DNA of 64,000 nucleotides from Haliclystus octoradiatus (GCA_916610825.1 OU744450.1:21134814-21198813); one strand, 5' to 3'; shown: positions 25,101-35,595, counted from the first letter of the stretch. Notes: generated by a model from the sequence alone, not told the origin. Numbers and translations: made by a program.

Positions 25101-28100
25101 TTCTATCAAGTTCAGCTTGCAGGCGGTCACGGTACGGCAACGGAATACGTCGCGGAGTACGGACAGCAAATGGTTTTGCATCATCACGGAGGCGGATCGC
25201 AAATGGATTACCTTCCATGGGCGATACCTGGTTATCAAAAACGCGTGGGAATTTGTCAAAAATGTCATTTTGGTTTCGATGAGAAACAGAGTGGGCAGTC
25301 GCAACTGATTGGGCAATTATCTTATTATCATTTATGACCTGACAGTCATTGTCAGTTGCCGAAATACTACCGCATGTTGACAAAAGGCTAAGCTTACGAA
25401 TAACAGGCCGACCCAGAATAAGCCCATTCAAGTGATTAATGACATAGAGCGTTTGTACTGTTGACCTGTTACCAATCGTTACTGACGTAGCAAATGTTCC
25501 CAAAACGTCCAAGGGTGACCCATCTGCGGACAACAACTTACGGGTAGTGGGAATTAATTTATCAGTATCACCTATACATTTCAAGCATAGTTCAGTACCT
25601 ACAGCTGAAATGGCAGCTCCTGTATCAATTAAACCTGACGAGATAATATTACCATTATATGATTTTAAATCTACGTTAATTCGCATCTCATCAGAATTAT
25701 CACTAGATGCTACGTAAATATTCATAACTGAAGTTGCCGGTGCCTTACATGCACGGCTACCTCTAAAATGATTTCGTTTTTGACAGGCATTCCACGTTCG
25801 TCCATATGCTGGACATTGTCCTCTTTCGTGCACTCGATTACAATAATAGCATGAGTTACCTTTACTTTCGTTGGTCTTGCCTTGTTCACGCGTAGGTTGA
25901 ATGCTTGTGGGCGTTTTTGCGTCAGCTTTCTTCTTCTTTTTATATGTTGATACAACATTGAGGTGATCAGTTTTACCAGCAATAATCTTTTGGTGTACAT
26001 CTGCTGCCTCTTGCGATTTATAAGTATCAATACATTCAAATAAAGTCAGAGTTTTCTTTTCCAGAATTTTCTGTCGGGTGACGTCATCACGAACACCAAT
26101 AACCATACGGTCTCGACAACAGTCAGCAAAGTTGCAACCACGTTGTATTTCACGAAGGTCGTTTAACCAGTCATCAATGGACTCACCATCGACTTGATTA
26201 CGGCTGTTGAAACGATGTGTCTCAACAACTTCATTTTGAGAACCTTTTGCGTATTCTTGCAATTTTTTCAAAAGTTCTGGCACGGACTTGCGCTGAGCCT
26301 CCGTCAATGGTTGATTCGTTAAAATTTGAAGCGTGTCATCGGCCAGGCACATATTCAGTATGTATACCTGGTGTTGAGGTGGTAGCGATTAGATATCTGT
26401 CAAACAAGCATAGCCATCCCATTTCATCTTCCATACTTTGAATTGATCATATCGATCAACTCCCAGGTCCAGTTTACCCGGTAATTTTGCCTGTATCCGT
26501 AATCGCGATACAGCGGTATTGTCATCATCATCAAGTAACACATTTCCACTTGATGCGACACTTTATATTTATAGTATAGTGTACATAAATGGTCTGGGTT
26601 CTAGTTACCAGATCCTAACAGAGGGAGAAGGCTTTTGCGGTTATAAAGTTGAAAATATATCATCATCATCATTTATTCAGAAACCCTTTAAGTTTACATT
26701 AAAACTATTTTTCAAAGGACTGATTATGCTACATTACAACATACATAATCAGAATACATAATAATTCATATATATATATTAGAAACAGAGTTTGATTGAA
26801 GTTGCGATCATGCGATCCTAAATCGCGGATTGTTTAGCTAAAATCCAAAGGCAGCCAAGGATCAATTTTTTTTAATAAGATTTCTACTAAAATTTAAGAT
26901 GAAATTATAACCTTTGGAATTCCGAAGCTTCTATGTATATTCACAAATCAATTATCCCTGTTTGTTTACGTTTACATCACGCTATGAAATAATTCTTTAT
27001 GAGTTCATTTCTCAACTGGATAGAGCATTGACAATGAAATCAATAGCAGACCACTTTTTTTTCATTATATGTCCAGGAGAAAATCCGAAGGTTTCACTTG
27101 GATATCTTTCTCGGAACTCGGAAGGCAAAAACTTGTAACCTACCCTGATGGGAAAGAAATAAAACATTACCACAAGTATTTGATATTTACAAAATAAAGT
27201 AAAATAGTGAGCCGATATTATTTATATTTACTTATTTAAGATATTATGTAATAAATATATCAAGTGTTGATGTTGATAAAATTATTGAAAATAATTTTCT
27301 AAAAACTTTTTCTAAAAATTTTGTCAGACCTTCGTTATAGTTAACCCCACAAATAACGAAATAATGTTGTTTCGGCCTTCACCGAAATAATACAGTTTTA
27401 TTTGTTTTTCTAGCCGAAATTCCAGCCAAAATTTTGGTTTTATTTTGGCCGATGTTTATTCCTTTGTTTTGAATTTCCAAACAAAACCTGATTGCTAAAT
27501 AAGTAAAAAATCGTTCATGTTTCATTGGATGCAAAAAATTTTAAAAAACATATTAACTGGCTGAAATAACCAAAACCTGCCAAGAAGCCAAACAACCAGA
27601 ACATTTTTGCCCGAACTAAATTTTGGGGCATCTCTAATTGTGACTGATTAAATCATGACCCCTCAAACCTCACAAAGTTTAATATTTTTTTATTTAGAGT
27701 TTCGTTATGTGAAGATGTTATTGTGGAAAATGAAACTTTGTTTCATGATCTCGTATGTGATTGTCCGTCTGGACAATATAAACATTTATTTTCGGGTGGC
27801 TGTTTCGATTGCCTAGACGGAGAAGCCTGCCCATCATGTGATAGAGTAAGTTACATATCAACTATCTTTTATATTCTACTGTAACTCTAAACTAAATTAA
27901 TCATAAATAGGCCATTTCGTGTATTATGCATTGATTTACAGTAACGCCTGCTATTAATTGAATCCTTACCTGTATATAGTGATCACCTGTATGTAGTGGC
28001 CAGTTCACTAGTATACAAAACACATTATTCTATTGAACCAGCCATGTATACAAAGGCCAACTGTTTATACAGGCATTAACCACTACACCTTTCTCAAGTA

Positions 28101-31100
28101 AATTTCAGAAATTTCCAATTCAATTTCAGAAATTTCCAAATCAATTTCAGACATTCCTGAGTCAATTTGAGACATTTCCAAGTCGGAGATTGATACATGC
28201 AGATATGCACGAAACCGACATTTGCCTGTAAAGTAATCATCTATCTGACATTCATTTGGTAATTTCTGAAATTGACTGGATAGTATTACCTTGCCATATT
28301 TTGAATTTGTCTAGGCGACAGCAACTCCCTGCACATAGTTAAAAATGCTATAAATGGCCACCTTTATAAAGGTCTGTCTAATAGCGGTCACTGTATCAAT
28401 GTCAAACTTAGTAATTTCTATTGAATCAACCCTGTACATAGAGACCACCTGCATATAGTGCCCAATAGTGGTCAGTTTCTCTCCATCTTATAGCTGACTG
28501 TTATATCTTTACTATTCAGGTGACTGATTAGAATTATATTTCTTAGATTTTTAACATTCACCAACCTGTAATTTAACAAAACTGATGTTGAAGCTTGTCT
28601 GTGTTTAGCCTGAATAACAATGGTAACATTGTGTGTGTGCGTTTACTTCTTGCAGGTCAACAAAACAACACAACCATGTCCAAAAATATGCCCCATATGC
28701 AAAACAGGTAAGTTGTATTAACTCTATATAATAATCTGATTATTTTTATTTTCTAAACTTGAATTGAATTTAGCAATATATTTTGTGGCATGCAATATGC
28801 CAATGAATAATGTAACATTGTTTGAACGTTTTGAATTAAAACACGATATAAACAAAACAGAAGAGTGACTATTTTGGAACTTTCGTTTTGAATTTCATTA
28901 GTCAAATATTAATCAGTTCAACGATTAAAAATTAATTTATTTGGCGATGTCAATTATTTTTTGATTACTTAAAATAATGATGATAATTGTCGAAACAGTT
29001 TATTTTCAGAACAATCGTCTCAGCCCTAAATGTAAACAGGCTAAACTGTACGTGGCTCTTGAAACATTGTTCTAGAGAACTCTCTTGTAATGACCATTAA
29101 TTACCATTAATGACTATTGCAGATAATACAGCGAAATTCTAATGTTCCAAGATTGATATCTTTCCAAGTTCAATTCAGCCTCGATTTTAATCATTCAAAC
29201 ATCAAATGAGGACTATCCTTGTGATGGTTGATGGAATTACATTACGATATACGGCTACCCATTAGATATTAAGTCATATCTGCAATGACATCTGTTGAAA
29301 TTAATCTGCAGTGTCACATCTGAGGCATGGATTATACCAGCAAACCAAACCTACTAGCAATCGAGCTCGCTCCTAATCAAATTAGATTCGCCTGCCACGT
29401 TATACATGCGAACTTAACTAATAACTCAGTTAATGGATCACATGAGGTAACAGGTTTCTTTTGTCATTGGAAATTATGTTGTGTGAAAATTAGAGATTGT
29501 TTACATAACCAAAATAGTTTGATACAGTTTTATACGTTGAAGCGGGCAAAGTCTAGCATTTTGTAATAATGTTATGACCTGAAAGTTATAAAATATATAA
29601 ATCTTTCTCATGATTTTATGTTTTTTTATATTTTTTGGCATTTAATCAAGTTTTTCCTTTGCAACTTAATTTGTATTTGGCCAGATACATTTCAATTAGT
29701 AGATATGATAATCTACATAATTATTTGATGTTCTATTACGAACGGATTGAAGGTGTCACCATGGAAACATCAATAGAACAATGACTTTAAGCTTTTTTTA
29801 ATTTGTAACCCCCGGTTTATTGCCGTATTTGATTCGGTTTGCATTTAGCTTGCTCGTATAACGCAGAGGCACGCTTATTGCATTAGGTTCGCTGTTAGCG
29901 CGCTTGGACTATGCGAACTTAATACATTGGCGAGCTCAAATGCGTTATACAGAGCGCGCTAACACTGAACTTAATTCAAATGAATGAAATAATTGAAATA
30001 TATTAGGTTCGGTTCGCTCGTATAACCCATGCCTGAGATCATTAATGAGCACTTGCTGTCATTGCTCTCAGGGAAGAGGGACACTGCTCTAGAAATTAAA
30101 GAGTGGTACGGGCAATGTATAAGAGAAGTCAGGAGCCTAAACACACCTCCACACCCCTCTGATTTGCTCCCCTGCACACCAGTTGTATATGAATTAACTT
30201 TATTTTTCAGTTAATAATATCAAGCAAGAGGCCGCAAGAAACAATATGACAATTTTTATAGCTTTGGGGTCAACAGTTTTCTTATTTGTAATTTTCATCT
30301 TTGTCTGGTGTCGATGCCGCAATGGTATGTGTTTTGACTTTATTGTATTGCTAATTGTTAAGTAAGTTATGGTGTAGTGCAAGTCCTCTTTATCTCTTTT
30401 AATTCATATTGAGACCAGCCTACATCGTGTTATATAGCATAGCTGAATATTAAGATTTATATTTTCAATAAAATATATAATTTAATCCAGTGAAACCTGT
30501 ATATAATGGCCAGCTATGGGTAGATAAATTGACCACTATAGATAGGTGGCCTTTATATACAGGTTCCATTCAATGGAAAATACTATTTTAGACATTGCAA
30601 AAGTGACCACTATAGACAGGTGGCTGCTGTATAGAGGTGACTGTTATAACAGGTTTGACTGTATAGAGCTTTCTCACTGGTACACCAATGAGTCTCTCGA
30701 GAATTATTTGAAGAAAAGATTGATGACCCTGGTGATGTATTTTGTAAAGATTGTGACCCCAATGTATATTTCAATGTATTGTTATGGAACACCAACATGG
30801 CCGATATGAAAAAGCCCTATACAATCATTGTTACATAATTGTTATGAAATAAATATTAAGGAAACACAAAAATTCAGGCAATCATATTATTTTGCTACTA
30901 CTACTACTAGATGTACGCCCTATAGCAATCAATTATATTAGCCTATGAAAAATAAATGTAACAGTAATACGATATCTTCTATATATGTGACTGTTAGAAT
31001 CAACATTTCAGTGAAATTTTAGATTTTGCTGTATTGATTATCTTATTCAGAATTTTAATTATTTTCAAATCTTCAATTTTTTTCCATTTCGGCAGACACT

Positions 31101-34100
31101 ATCTGATTTTATTTATTCAAATACATTTAAATTTTCAATAATTTCCTACTTCTTGCCGCCAAATTGAAAAATTGGATTTTTTCTAATTGTTGATTCTGAC
31201 ACAATCCTTCACACATGTTGTAGATAGCTTACAAGGTATCACATTTATAATTCATAGATTTCACCTGGTGAACACTAACCATAGACTTACATAGACTGCT
31301 GATTCCATTGCCAAATTTCATGGAAAACACATAGCGTCCATGGGTATTCATAATGGCTGACGCAAAGTACCAAAACAGAGGCTTGAAAACCGCAAAATTT
31401 CAAGCCACTTTTTGAGCAATTTTTGTTACTAAATGAAACAGGATTTTTTTTATAAAAGAGTTATTTATGACTACCAATTTCCAATTGCATCATACATGAG
31501 TTAAAATATTTATTTTTTAATCGTATTTGAAGGTAAATTGTATTTTTTTTAATTTTTATATTTCCTTGTCTCTCAGTGTGATTTTAAATTATTCACAAAT
31601 GTTTGAAAATAGTTATGATCCTATGAACAAATCTCACTTCGCTGGCAGGAAAATTCTATTTAAACTATCTTTCTAGGACAGTGAGAACATATTGTTTAGA
31701 GTTTAGATTACAAAAGAGTTTATAGGAGAGATCAAATAATTTTGAAAATTGTCAATGAGGAGAGCGCTAAAATAAGTCCTTTGCATCAGCCATCTTTGTT
31801 CCCCATGTTGCACATTTTCGTCAGCAGTCTATGTAAGTCTATGTCACTAACGCATGAAACTATTAGTAGCAATAGAAGATGAATGTCTGACTTTTGCGTT
31901 CTCCAAATCATTGCATTATTATAGATCGCTCTGTGTTTATGGCGCAAAGACAGCATCTGTAATTTTGTATTTTATAATTAATATAAATCTATTTTAATTT
32001 TATGTTTAATTTTACTTGAACAGGTAAAAAATCTAAATCATCAAAATATAAAATGGCATCTCAAGGTATGTACTGTATGCGTAATACGCGTTGCGTATTT
32101 TGTACTCCTTGGAGTAAAATCTCTTTAGTAAATTTTTAATGATGGTGTGATTATAAAAATTTGAGGAGTACAAATACAGTACATCAAAACTTTTGTTGAG
32201 TTTTATCATTAAATGCCCATAAAACCTCAACAATTTGGAAAAACTGACCTTCATTTTCCAATTCTGGTCATTTTGGAGATGTTTGGTGGGTTATTTAAAG
32301 AAAGAGGTTCCTGAGACGATATTCGAATTTCTAACTTGATGTCAGATTCAGATAAACGACATATAAAAGAGAGATTCAAAAACGTTATGTTCATCAAGCA
32401 ATTCGTCATTTCTAAAACCAACTTTTTGTAAATGGTAGCCTATATCATTACAACTGCTGATATTCAAACTATGAAGTTACCTATTTTCACTTTATGCATT
32501 TTGTAGCGAAACAAAACTTTTTCGTAGCATCCCTATGCCGTTTTGGTCCAAAATGTCTTTAGCCTGGTTTCCATTTGGGCAACTTTTCAGATCACCAAGC
32601 AATGCAGGTTGTGGGCAGGGTCCGACAAAAGTGGGGATCCTGGGATCCTAGATCCCGGAAGGCTAGACAAAATTCAGAAGAAAGTTGATGTTTTTAATGA
32701 TTTTCTGGTCAAACCTCAACAAGAAAATTCAGAAGAAAAAGTTGAAATGCCCCTAAGATAAGACTCCAGAAGGCTGAACCTTTTGTCGGACCCAGGTTGT
32801 GGGCAACCTATTGATAGTATTATATAGTCAAGACTACATTGGCCTTGTATGAATTGTATTTGAACTACATCACACACACACACCCATTCCATCTTTAGTA
32901 CGGTTACATTCCCCTTCCACCTTGTTTTTGAGATACGAAATTAATTGTTCTAGTAAACTAATTCCCTGTTTGTTTATTGTGTTATACAGACCCACCGAGA
33001 AAGGTGGGGTTAGAGGGTCAGTTTCCCGAGGGCCCGCACAGTTTTCCTGGTACTTCTTGATTACGAATTTGAGGTTGGTTGCAGATATGTTTTGAAGGCT
33101 ATTTTTGAATTTTGATGAACCGGTAATTAAAAAGTAAATTTTCAGCACATTTGCAAAATCCCAAATCCCGAAAATTTCTACCGGCAGCCATGATTGTATA
33201 CTCATGATTTTATCTTACTGGAATATTCTGCGAGCACATGATAATCGACTACGAACGTTGTTAAAACCAGCACCCTCTGTAAGATTTATATTCTCTAAAC
33301 TGGGTTTGACTACATGTATGTTCGAAAATCTTGTCCTTGCAGAATCTTCTACCAAAAAGCGTTTACAACTCGCGTCAATCAGCAATGGAGGGAAGGGGCT
33401 AAATCGACAACCTGTATTTAATGTTCAAAACTTCCATTAGGAAAAGAGGGGGAGGGGGTCCAACTTTGACTGAAAATTGATTGACATCAATTGCGATAGG
33501 TCCCTTTGCTTACGATTGTGGGAAGATGTGTTTGTAACATCATTATATTCTGTATTTGTAATTTTTTCTTAGGGGATCCAGAGTCATGCAGCGGTGGTAG
33601 GTTATTCATTATAATTCCTCTTTAATTTATTATTTTGTAACTATGTCATTGGCTTATGATATCATTGAAACAAGACTCATTGTATATATTCCATATAGTA
33701 TAGTGTAATCCAGGCATAGTACATAATGCTACGAATTGTGTTTCACCTTAGTAATGCAGAACAACTATATAATCATTGAGACTTTCTCCATATTATCTTT
33801 GCCTCACCATAGTCAGACAGAAGCAATGATTTTGATGACATGAAATGCTGCGAAAAGGGAATACAAATATTTCATACATTTCGACTCGATTTATCTAACT
33901 TTTCCATGAGTTCAGTATTCTGCCTGGACTCGGGAATAGGGCCTGTACCAAGTGGTTACAACAAAATCCAACCAGTCCCACAGCGGAAGTCCAAAACCCA
34001 TTAGAAGCGAGGTTCAACACTCGAACACGATGCTCTGGTTAGATGTTAGGGCTAGGGTAAAGCTACATGGTTGGTTGGTTGATACAACCCGGTTGTGGTT

Positions 34101-34905
34101 AAATATGTTTGTGTTTCATTATTTGTTGTCAGTCATGTGGCGTAACGGTAATGCTTCTGGCTGGTGTGCTCTTACTCCCTAGTTCAACCCGGGGCTATCG
34201 CTGTTCACGAATCTTCATTTATTATCATTATTTTTGTTTCCGAGCTACATAATGCGTCGTTCATAATACGCATGCGTTGATACAAGTAGCAGATGTACAG
34301 AACAATAGACATCTAACATCCAAGACTTCCGCCGTGGTACTGGCTGAGGATTTTGTTGTAACCGTACCAAGTGCTGTGACTAGTCATCCAGAGCCATTAC
34401 GGGTTTAAGCAAAAGCACCCATGAAACAACGAGATCATTGACACTCTAGTATTCTAAATGTTTGACGTAATCCATACAGGCTCCCAAGTACAGGTTACAG
34501 AGTAGTTTATACCAATTAGTAATTAGTAAATTATATAAATTATATTAAGTAAATTATAATTATAATTTGTATTTGATATTCTTTTTATTTTTAGTTTTTG
34601 TATCAGAGATTACAAATGACGTTATTGAGGGGTTGGGGATCCTGCTGAACCCAAAAGTAAGAGGAAGGAACAACTGGGCAGATCTGGCAAAGGCTATGAA
34701 ATTATCCGATGATGAAATTATTTCTATTAAATTAGAGATAAAAACTCAAAGAACACAGAAACTTTTATATAAATCAAACACAGAAAATCATCAGAGAATG
34801 GAGGTCAGGGAATTGTATTCGTTGCTGATTTCCATAAAAAGAAAAGACGCGGCGAATCTATTAACACCTTATTTAACAAAAGCTAGTCATTGCTCAGATG
34901 TTTAG
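15864..34905 (+). CDS. TNF receptor superfamily death receptor, eight exons, 310 aa
   Basis: Exons: 15864-15911, 17814-18007, 27698-27845, 28656-28707, 30211-30324, 32024-32065, 33573-33596 and 34595-34905. All introns are GT-AG and all phases agree, giving 311 codons including TAG. Residues 1-16 form a signal peptide. Residues 27-79 form a TNFR cysteine-rich repeat (C27, CC38-39, CPPG 42-45, C52, C60, C63, C79). Residues 85-146 hold a second, Cys-dense region. Residues 162-181 are the single transmembrane helix, followed by WCRCR and a short Lys-rich linker. Residues about 214-300 are a death domain with NNWADLAKAMKLS. By family knowledge this is a plasma-membrane receptor that binds a TNF-like ligand and recruits death-domain adaptors. 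The extracellular part is short (about 2-2.5 repeats against 3-4 in vertebrate death receptors). The last six introns interrupt codons or lie in phase 1 or 0 consistently. The CRE/E-box promoter is upstream; AATAAA lies at 34928 and 34932. Confidence 0.9.
15912..17813 (+). other. Death-receptor intron 1
   Basis: Starts GTAAGTC and ends TTTGTTTTAG. No repeat or second gene was recognised inside. Confidence 0.6.
18300..19100. repeat. Palindrome cluster with AT microsatellites in intron 2
   Basis: AT dinucleotide runs at about 18308-18357, 18700-18728 and 19072-19080 separate nested inverted repeats. One unit (ATTGTTACTAATAGTTTCATG ... AATCATCAGACAAATAAACT) occurs at 18440-18530, inverted at 18605-18690 and as a near-perfect palindrome at 18856-18976. 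An independent hairpin with a 25-base stem (GACTCAAAGATTACGAGT) lies at 18728-18796. The outer flanks (AGATATTATCTAATAGC) match in inverted orientation at 18357 and about 19040. Confidence 0.75.
19203..19574. repeat. Foldback-family element, single-arm copy
   Basis: Begins TAGTCGAAACC and ends GGTTTCCACTA. Its first 250 bases match the left arm of the foldback element at 45183-45831 (GGTACTAT, TTGATTGGTTGC-like and GAACGCTGGCAAGTTCCCTC blocks), but it lacks a long opposite arm. Confidence 0.7.
20376..20540 (-). repeat. Degenerate pogo-like MITE copy
   Basis: Starts CAGTCAAACATGCTATAACC and contains ATTTCTATTGAATTGACC and GCAGTGGTCAATTTATCTAC, matching the family at 46792-46974 in reverse. 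Confidence 0.6.
20884..21053 (-). repeat. 3' LTR of the Ty3/gypsy element
   Basis: Ends are TGTTAG and CTAACA, an inverted pair. The last 62 bases match 26559-26620 exactly or nearly so. Confidence 0.85.
21202..21477 (-). pseudogene. C-terminal fragment of gypsy pol
   Basis: The minus frame reads YFEPVKPDDSQLN then to RPQRFNDYVMN and stop. This tail style is common at the end of Ty3/gypsy pol. It continues the frame broken at 22861, separated by about 1.4 kb of inserted DNA. Confidence 0.65.
21478..22868. mobile_element. Unidentified 1.4-kb insertion inside the gypsy pol gene
   Basis: Pol reading is interrupted after TNRQI at about 22868 and resumes at about 21477. The inserted DNA has no significant ORF. 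The sequence ATTTAAAAGTAGATTATT occurs both at its right edge and at about 22187, and three imperfect 20-base tandem units (ATCATCGCCATGTGAA) lie at 22056-22114. No terminal inverted repeat was found, so its class is unknown. Confidence 0.45.
22861..24249 (-). pseudogene. Gypsy pol: RNase H end and integrase
   Basis: A 462-residue open frame. The N-terminal part completes RNase H (FDIVIDHQPL, then HCASDALSRAPV). The integrase follows with an HHCC zinc-binding pattern (H-x-G-H...C-x2-C at about residues 168-204) and a DDE core: D in the IITDYKS block, D in VVSDRGSQY, and E in SNGKAEAAVKAIK. The order RT-RNase H-integrase assigns it to Ty3/gypsy. The start shown is arbitrary because the true frame continues upstream across a frameshift. 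The 3' end is cut by the 21478-22868 insertion. Confidence 0.85.
24250..24459 (-). pseudogene. Frameshifted RNase H segment of gypsy pol
   Basis: Continues pol in other frames with LAYYDP, a LSTDASRLNG block and IELEALGIQWALKKC. The sequence between the RT end (KAIRE) and TALSTTP appears shortened, so both a deletion and at least one frameshift separate the two long frames. Confidence 0.7.
24460..26352 (-). pseudogene. Gypsy gag-pol: gag end, zinc knuckle, protease and reverse transcriptase
   Basis: A 630-residue open frame. A gag C-terminal region (residues 1-150) is followed by a Cys/His cluster (CYYCNRVHERGQC), a retropepsin with LIDTGAAISAVG, and an RT with LPYRDRLQAELDRM and the catalytic block IVDDILIYG. 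Upstream, gag-like sequence (KLDLGVDRYDQFKVW) is in the same frame but is cut by a TAA at 26391-26389, so the gag start is broken. A deletion after KAIRE removes part of the RT thumb/connection. Confidence 0.88.
27698..27845 (+). CDS. Death-receptor exon 3 (second cysteine-rich region)
   Basis: The TTTATTTAG acceptor and GTAAGT donor keep the frame. Nine Cys residues occur in 49 codons, including CDCPSGQY and DGEACPSC, which fit TNFR repeats but do not give a standard six-Cys spacing. A potential N-glycosylation site (NET) is present. Confidence 0.85.
27940..28512. repeat. Two degenerate pogo-like MITE fragments in intron 3
   Basis: About 27940-28075 (CCTGTATATAGTGATCACC, ATTCTATTGAACCAGCC) and about 28345-28512 (GGCCACCTTTATAAAGG, TTTCTATTGAATCAACCC, TAGTGGTCAGTTTCTC) match the 46792-46974 family. 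Between them is a short tandem tract of CAATTTCAGAAATTTCCAA-like units at about 28100-28180. Confidence 0.6.
28708..30210 (+). other. Death-receptor intron 4
   Basis: Contains at about 29748-30035 a relative, in opposite orientation, of the 47006-47816 element, shared blocks being CCCCCGGTTTATTGCC and AACGCAGAGGC-like sequence. The remainder shows no recognisable feature. Confidence 0.5.
30325..32023 (+). other. Death-receptor intron 5
   Basis: Holds the pogo-like MITE at 30488-30661. CATAGACTTACATAGACTGCTGA near 31281 is matched in inverted orientation by TCAGCAGTCTATGTAAGTCTATG near 31822, so the 540 bases between may be one element. No coding signal. Confidence 0.5.
30488..30661 (+). repeat. 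Pogo-like MITE copy
   Basis: Begins CAGTGAAACCTGTATATAA and ends TAACAGGTTTGACTG, the same termini and interior as the copies at 46792, 52726 and 55692. Confidence 0.8.
32066..33572 (+). other. Death-receptor intron 6
   Basis: Besides the hAT MITE, contains a short CA tract (32872-32883) and no recognisable gene. Confidence 0.5.
32616..32795. mobile_element. Non-autonomous hAT-type MITE
   Basis: An 8-bp target duplication GTTGTGGG lies at 32608-32615 and 32796-32803. Terminal inverted repeats are CAGGGTCCGACAAAAG and CTTTTGTCGGACCCAG (one mismatch). An 8-bp duplication with CAGGG-type ends is typical of hAT elements. It lies in death-receptor intron 6. Related degraded sequences occur at about 4081-4240 and 38975-39020. 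Confidence 0.85.
33954..34363. mobile_element. Mutator-like MITE carrying a tRNA-like promoter
   Basis: A 9-bp duplication GTACCAAGT flanks it (33945-33953, 34364-34372). The terminal inverted repeats start GGTTACAACAAAATCC and stay similar for about 40 bases to GCGGAAGTC. A 9-bp target duplication with longer inverted repeats fits Mutator-like elements. Inside, 34138-34148 (TGGCGTAACGG) and 34181-34190 (AGTTCAACCC) resemble RNA polymerase III boxes A and B at tRNA-like spacing. It lies in death-receptor intron 7. Confidence 0.75.
34595..34905 (+). CDS. Death-receptor final exon (death domain)
   Basis: A TTTTTAG acceptor precedes 103 codons ending in TAG. The helical pattern with NNWADLAKAMKLSDDEI, RTQKLLY and RELYSLLISIKRKDAANLL fits the six-helix death-domain fold: the conserved Trp in helix 2 and the leucine-rich helix 6 are present. 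One uninterrupted exon holds the whole domain. Confidence 0.9.
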
Positions 34906-35040
34906 ACTTTTGTAGAATGTATAAAGTAATAAATAAAAAATTTAATCAGAACCGTGAACAAATTAAGATAACAATCTACAAAAAGTCTAAACATCTGAGC
35001 AATGACTAGCTTTTGTTAAATACGGCGTTAAGAGATTCGC
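34852..35040. repeat. Inverted copy of the death-receptor 3' coding end
   Basis: Arm 1 (34852-34913) covers the last 18 codons, the stop and a few bases of 3'UTR. Arm 2 (34978-35040) is its reverse complement with three substitutions and one inserted base. The three substitutions fall at third positions and are all synonymous (Leu CTA/CTC, Thr ACA/ACG, Pro CCT/CCG). Overlapping AATAAA signals at 34928-34937 lie in the loop. A 13-base echo (AATGACTAGCTGAGC) follows arm 2 at 35041. Confidence 0.9.
34928..34937 (+). terminator. Polyadenylation signal of the death receptor
   Basis: Two overlapping AATAAA hexamers lie 23-32 bases after the stop. Cleavage 15-25 bases downstream would end the mRNA before arm 2 of the inverted repeat. 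Confidence 0.6.
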
Positions 35041-35595
35041 AATGACTAGCTGAGCAGACTATTTATACATAAGCGACATAATTATTTAGTTCAAAGGGAT
35101 TTTATATTTGTTTGAAAATTTCCCATTGTTAAAGCAACAATTATCATATTAGTTTATTACAAAAAATTACATAAAATAAAATTATTTTAAAATGCAAATT
35201 TATATATATATATAAATAGTTATGACACGTTTAGTCGTTAAAAAAGGTTTTTTCAATTTTAAAATTTAGATATATACACCTTTCCTTATAATTTTTATTT
35301 ATGCAAAAACTGGTTAGTTTTTGCAAACAGTTTTTGCATGCAGTTTTTGCATGTTTCGGGAGAAAATATTTACAGCATATACTGTCGAATTGTTTAATCA
35401 TAATGATTGGCTTTATGTTTTATCGTAACATTTGTAAATTTGTTTATTAGCTTTTATTTTAACCTTTGGTTTTTATGTTATGTTTAAATTCGTTCAAAGC
35501 GATGTATTTTTTTTAATGTCGGAATGGATGAAAATGTAGGTAAATGTCAGCGATGGAAGAGACATTATTGTCAATTTTGTCAATCATGCCTTCTT

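Larger units (their letters stand above)
20884..26620 (-). mobile_element. Ty3/gypsy LTR retrotransposon in death-receptor intron 2, degraded
   Basis: A 5-bp target duplication GAGGG flanks the element (20879-20883 and 26621-26625). The element's 3' LTR is 20884-21053 (TGTTAGG...CCTAACA, 170 bp), preceded on the coding strand by a purine tract CGAAGGGAGG. The 5' LTR at 26559-26620 keeps only 62 bp of LTR sequence joined directly to gag-like sequence, so the rest of the LTR and the primer-binding site have been deleted. Gag-pol lies between (26352-22861), with the pol C-terminus at 21475-21202. It is inserted antisense to the receptor gene. Confidence 0.88.

Noticed and set aside
30029-30214. 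61-codon plus ORF next to death-receptor exon 5
   Set aside because: It lies mostly in a repeat related to 47006-47816 and crosses the exon 5 acceptor in another frame.
32872-32883. CA microsatellite as a notable feature
   Set aside because: Only about six units, ordinary for animal introns.
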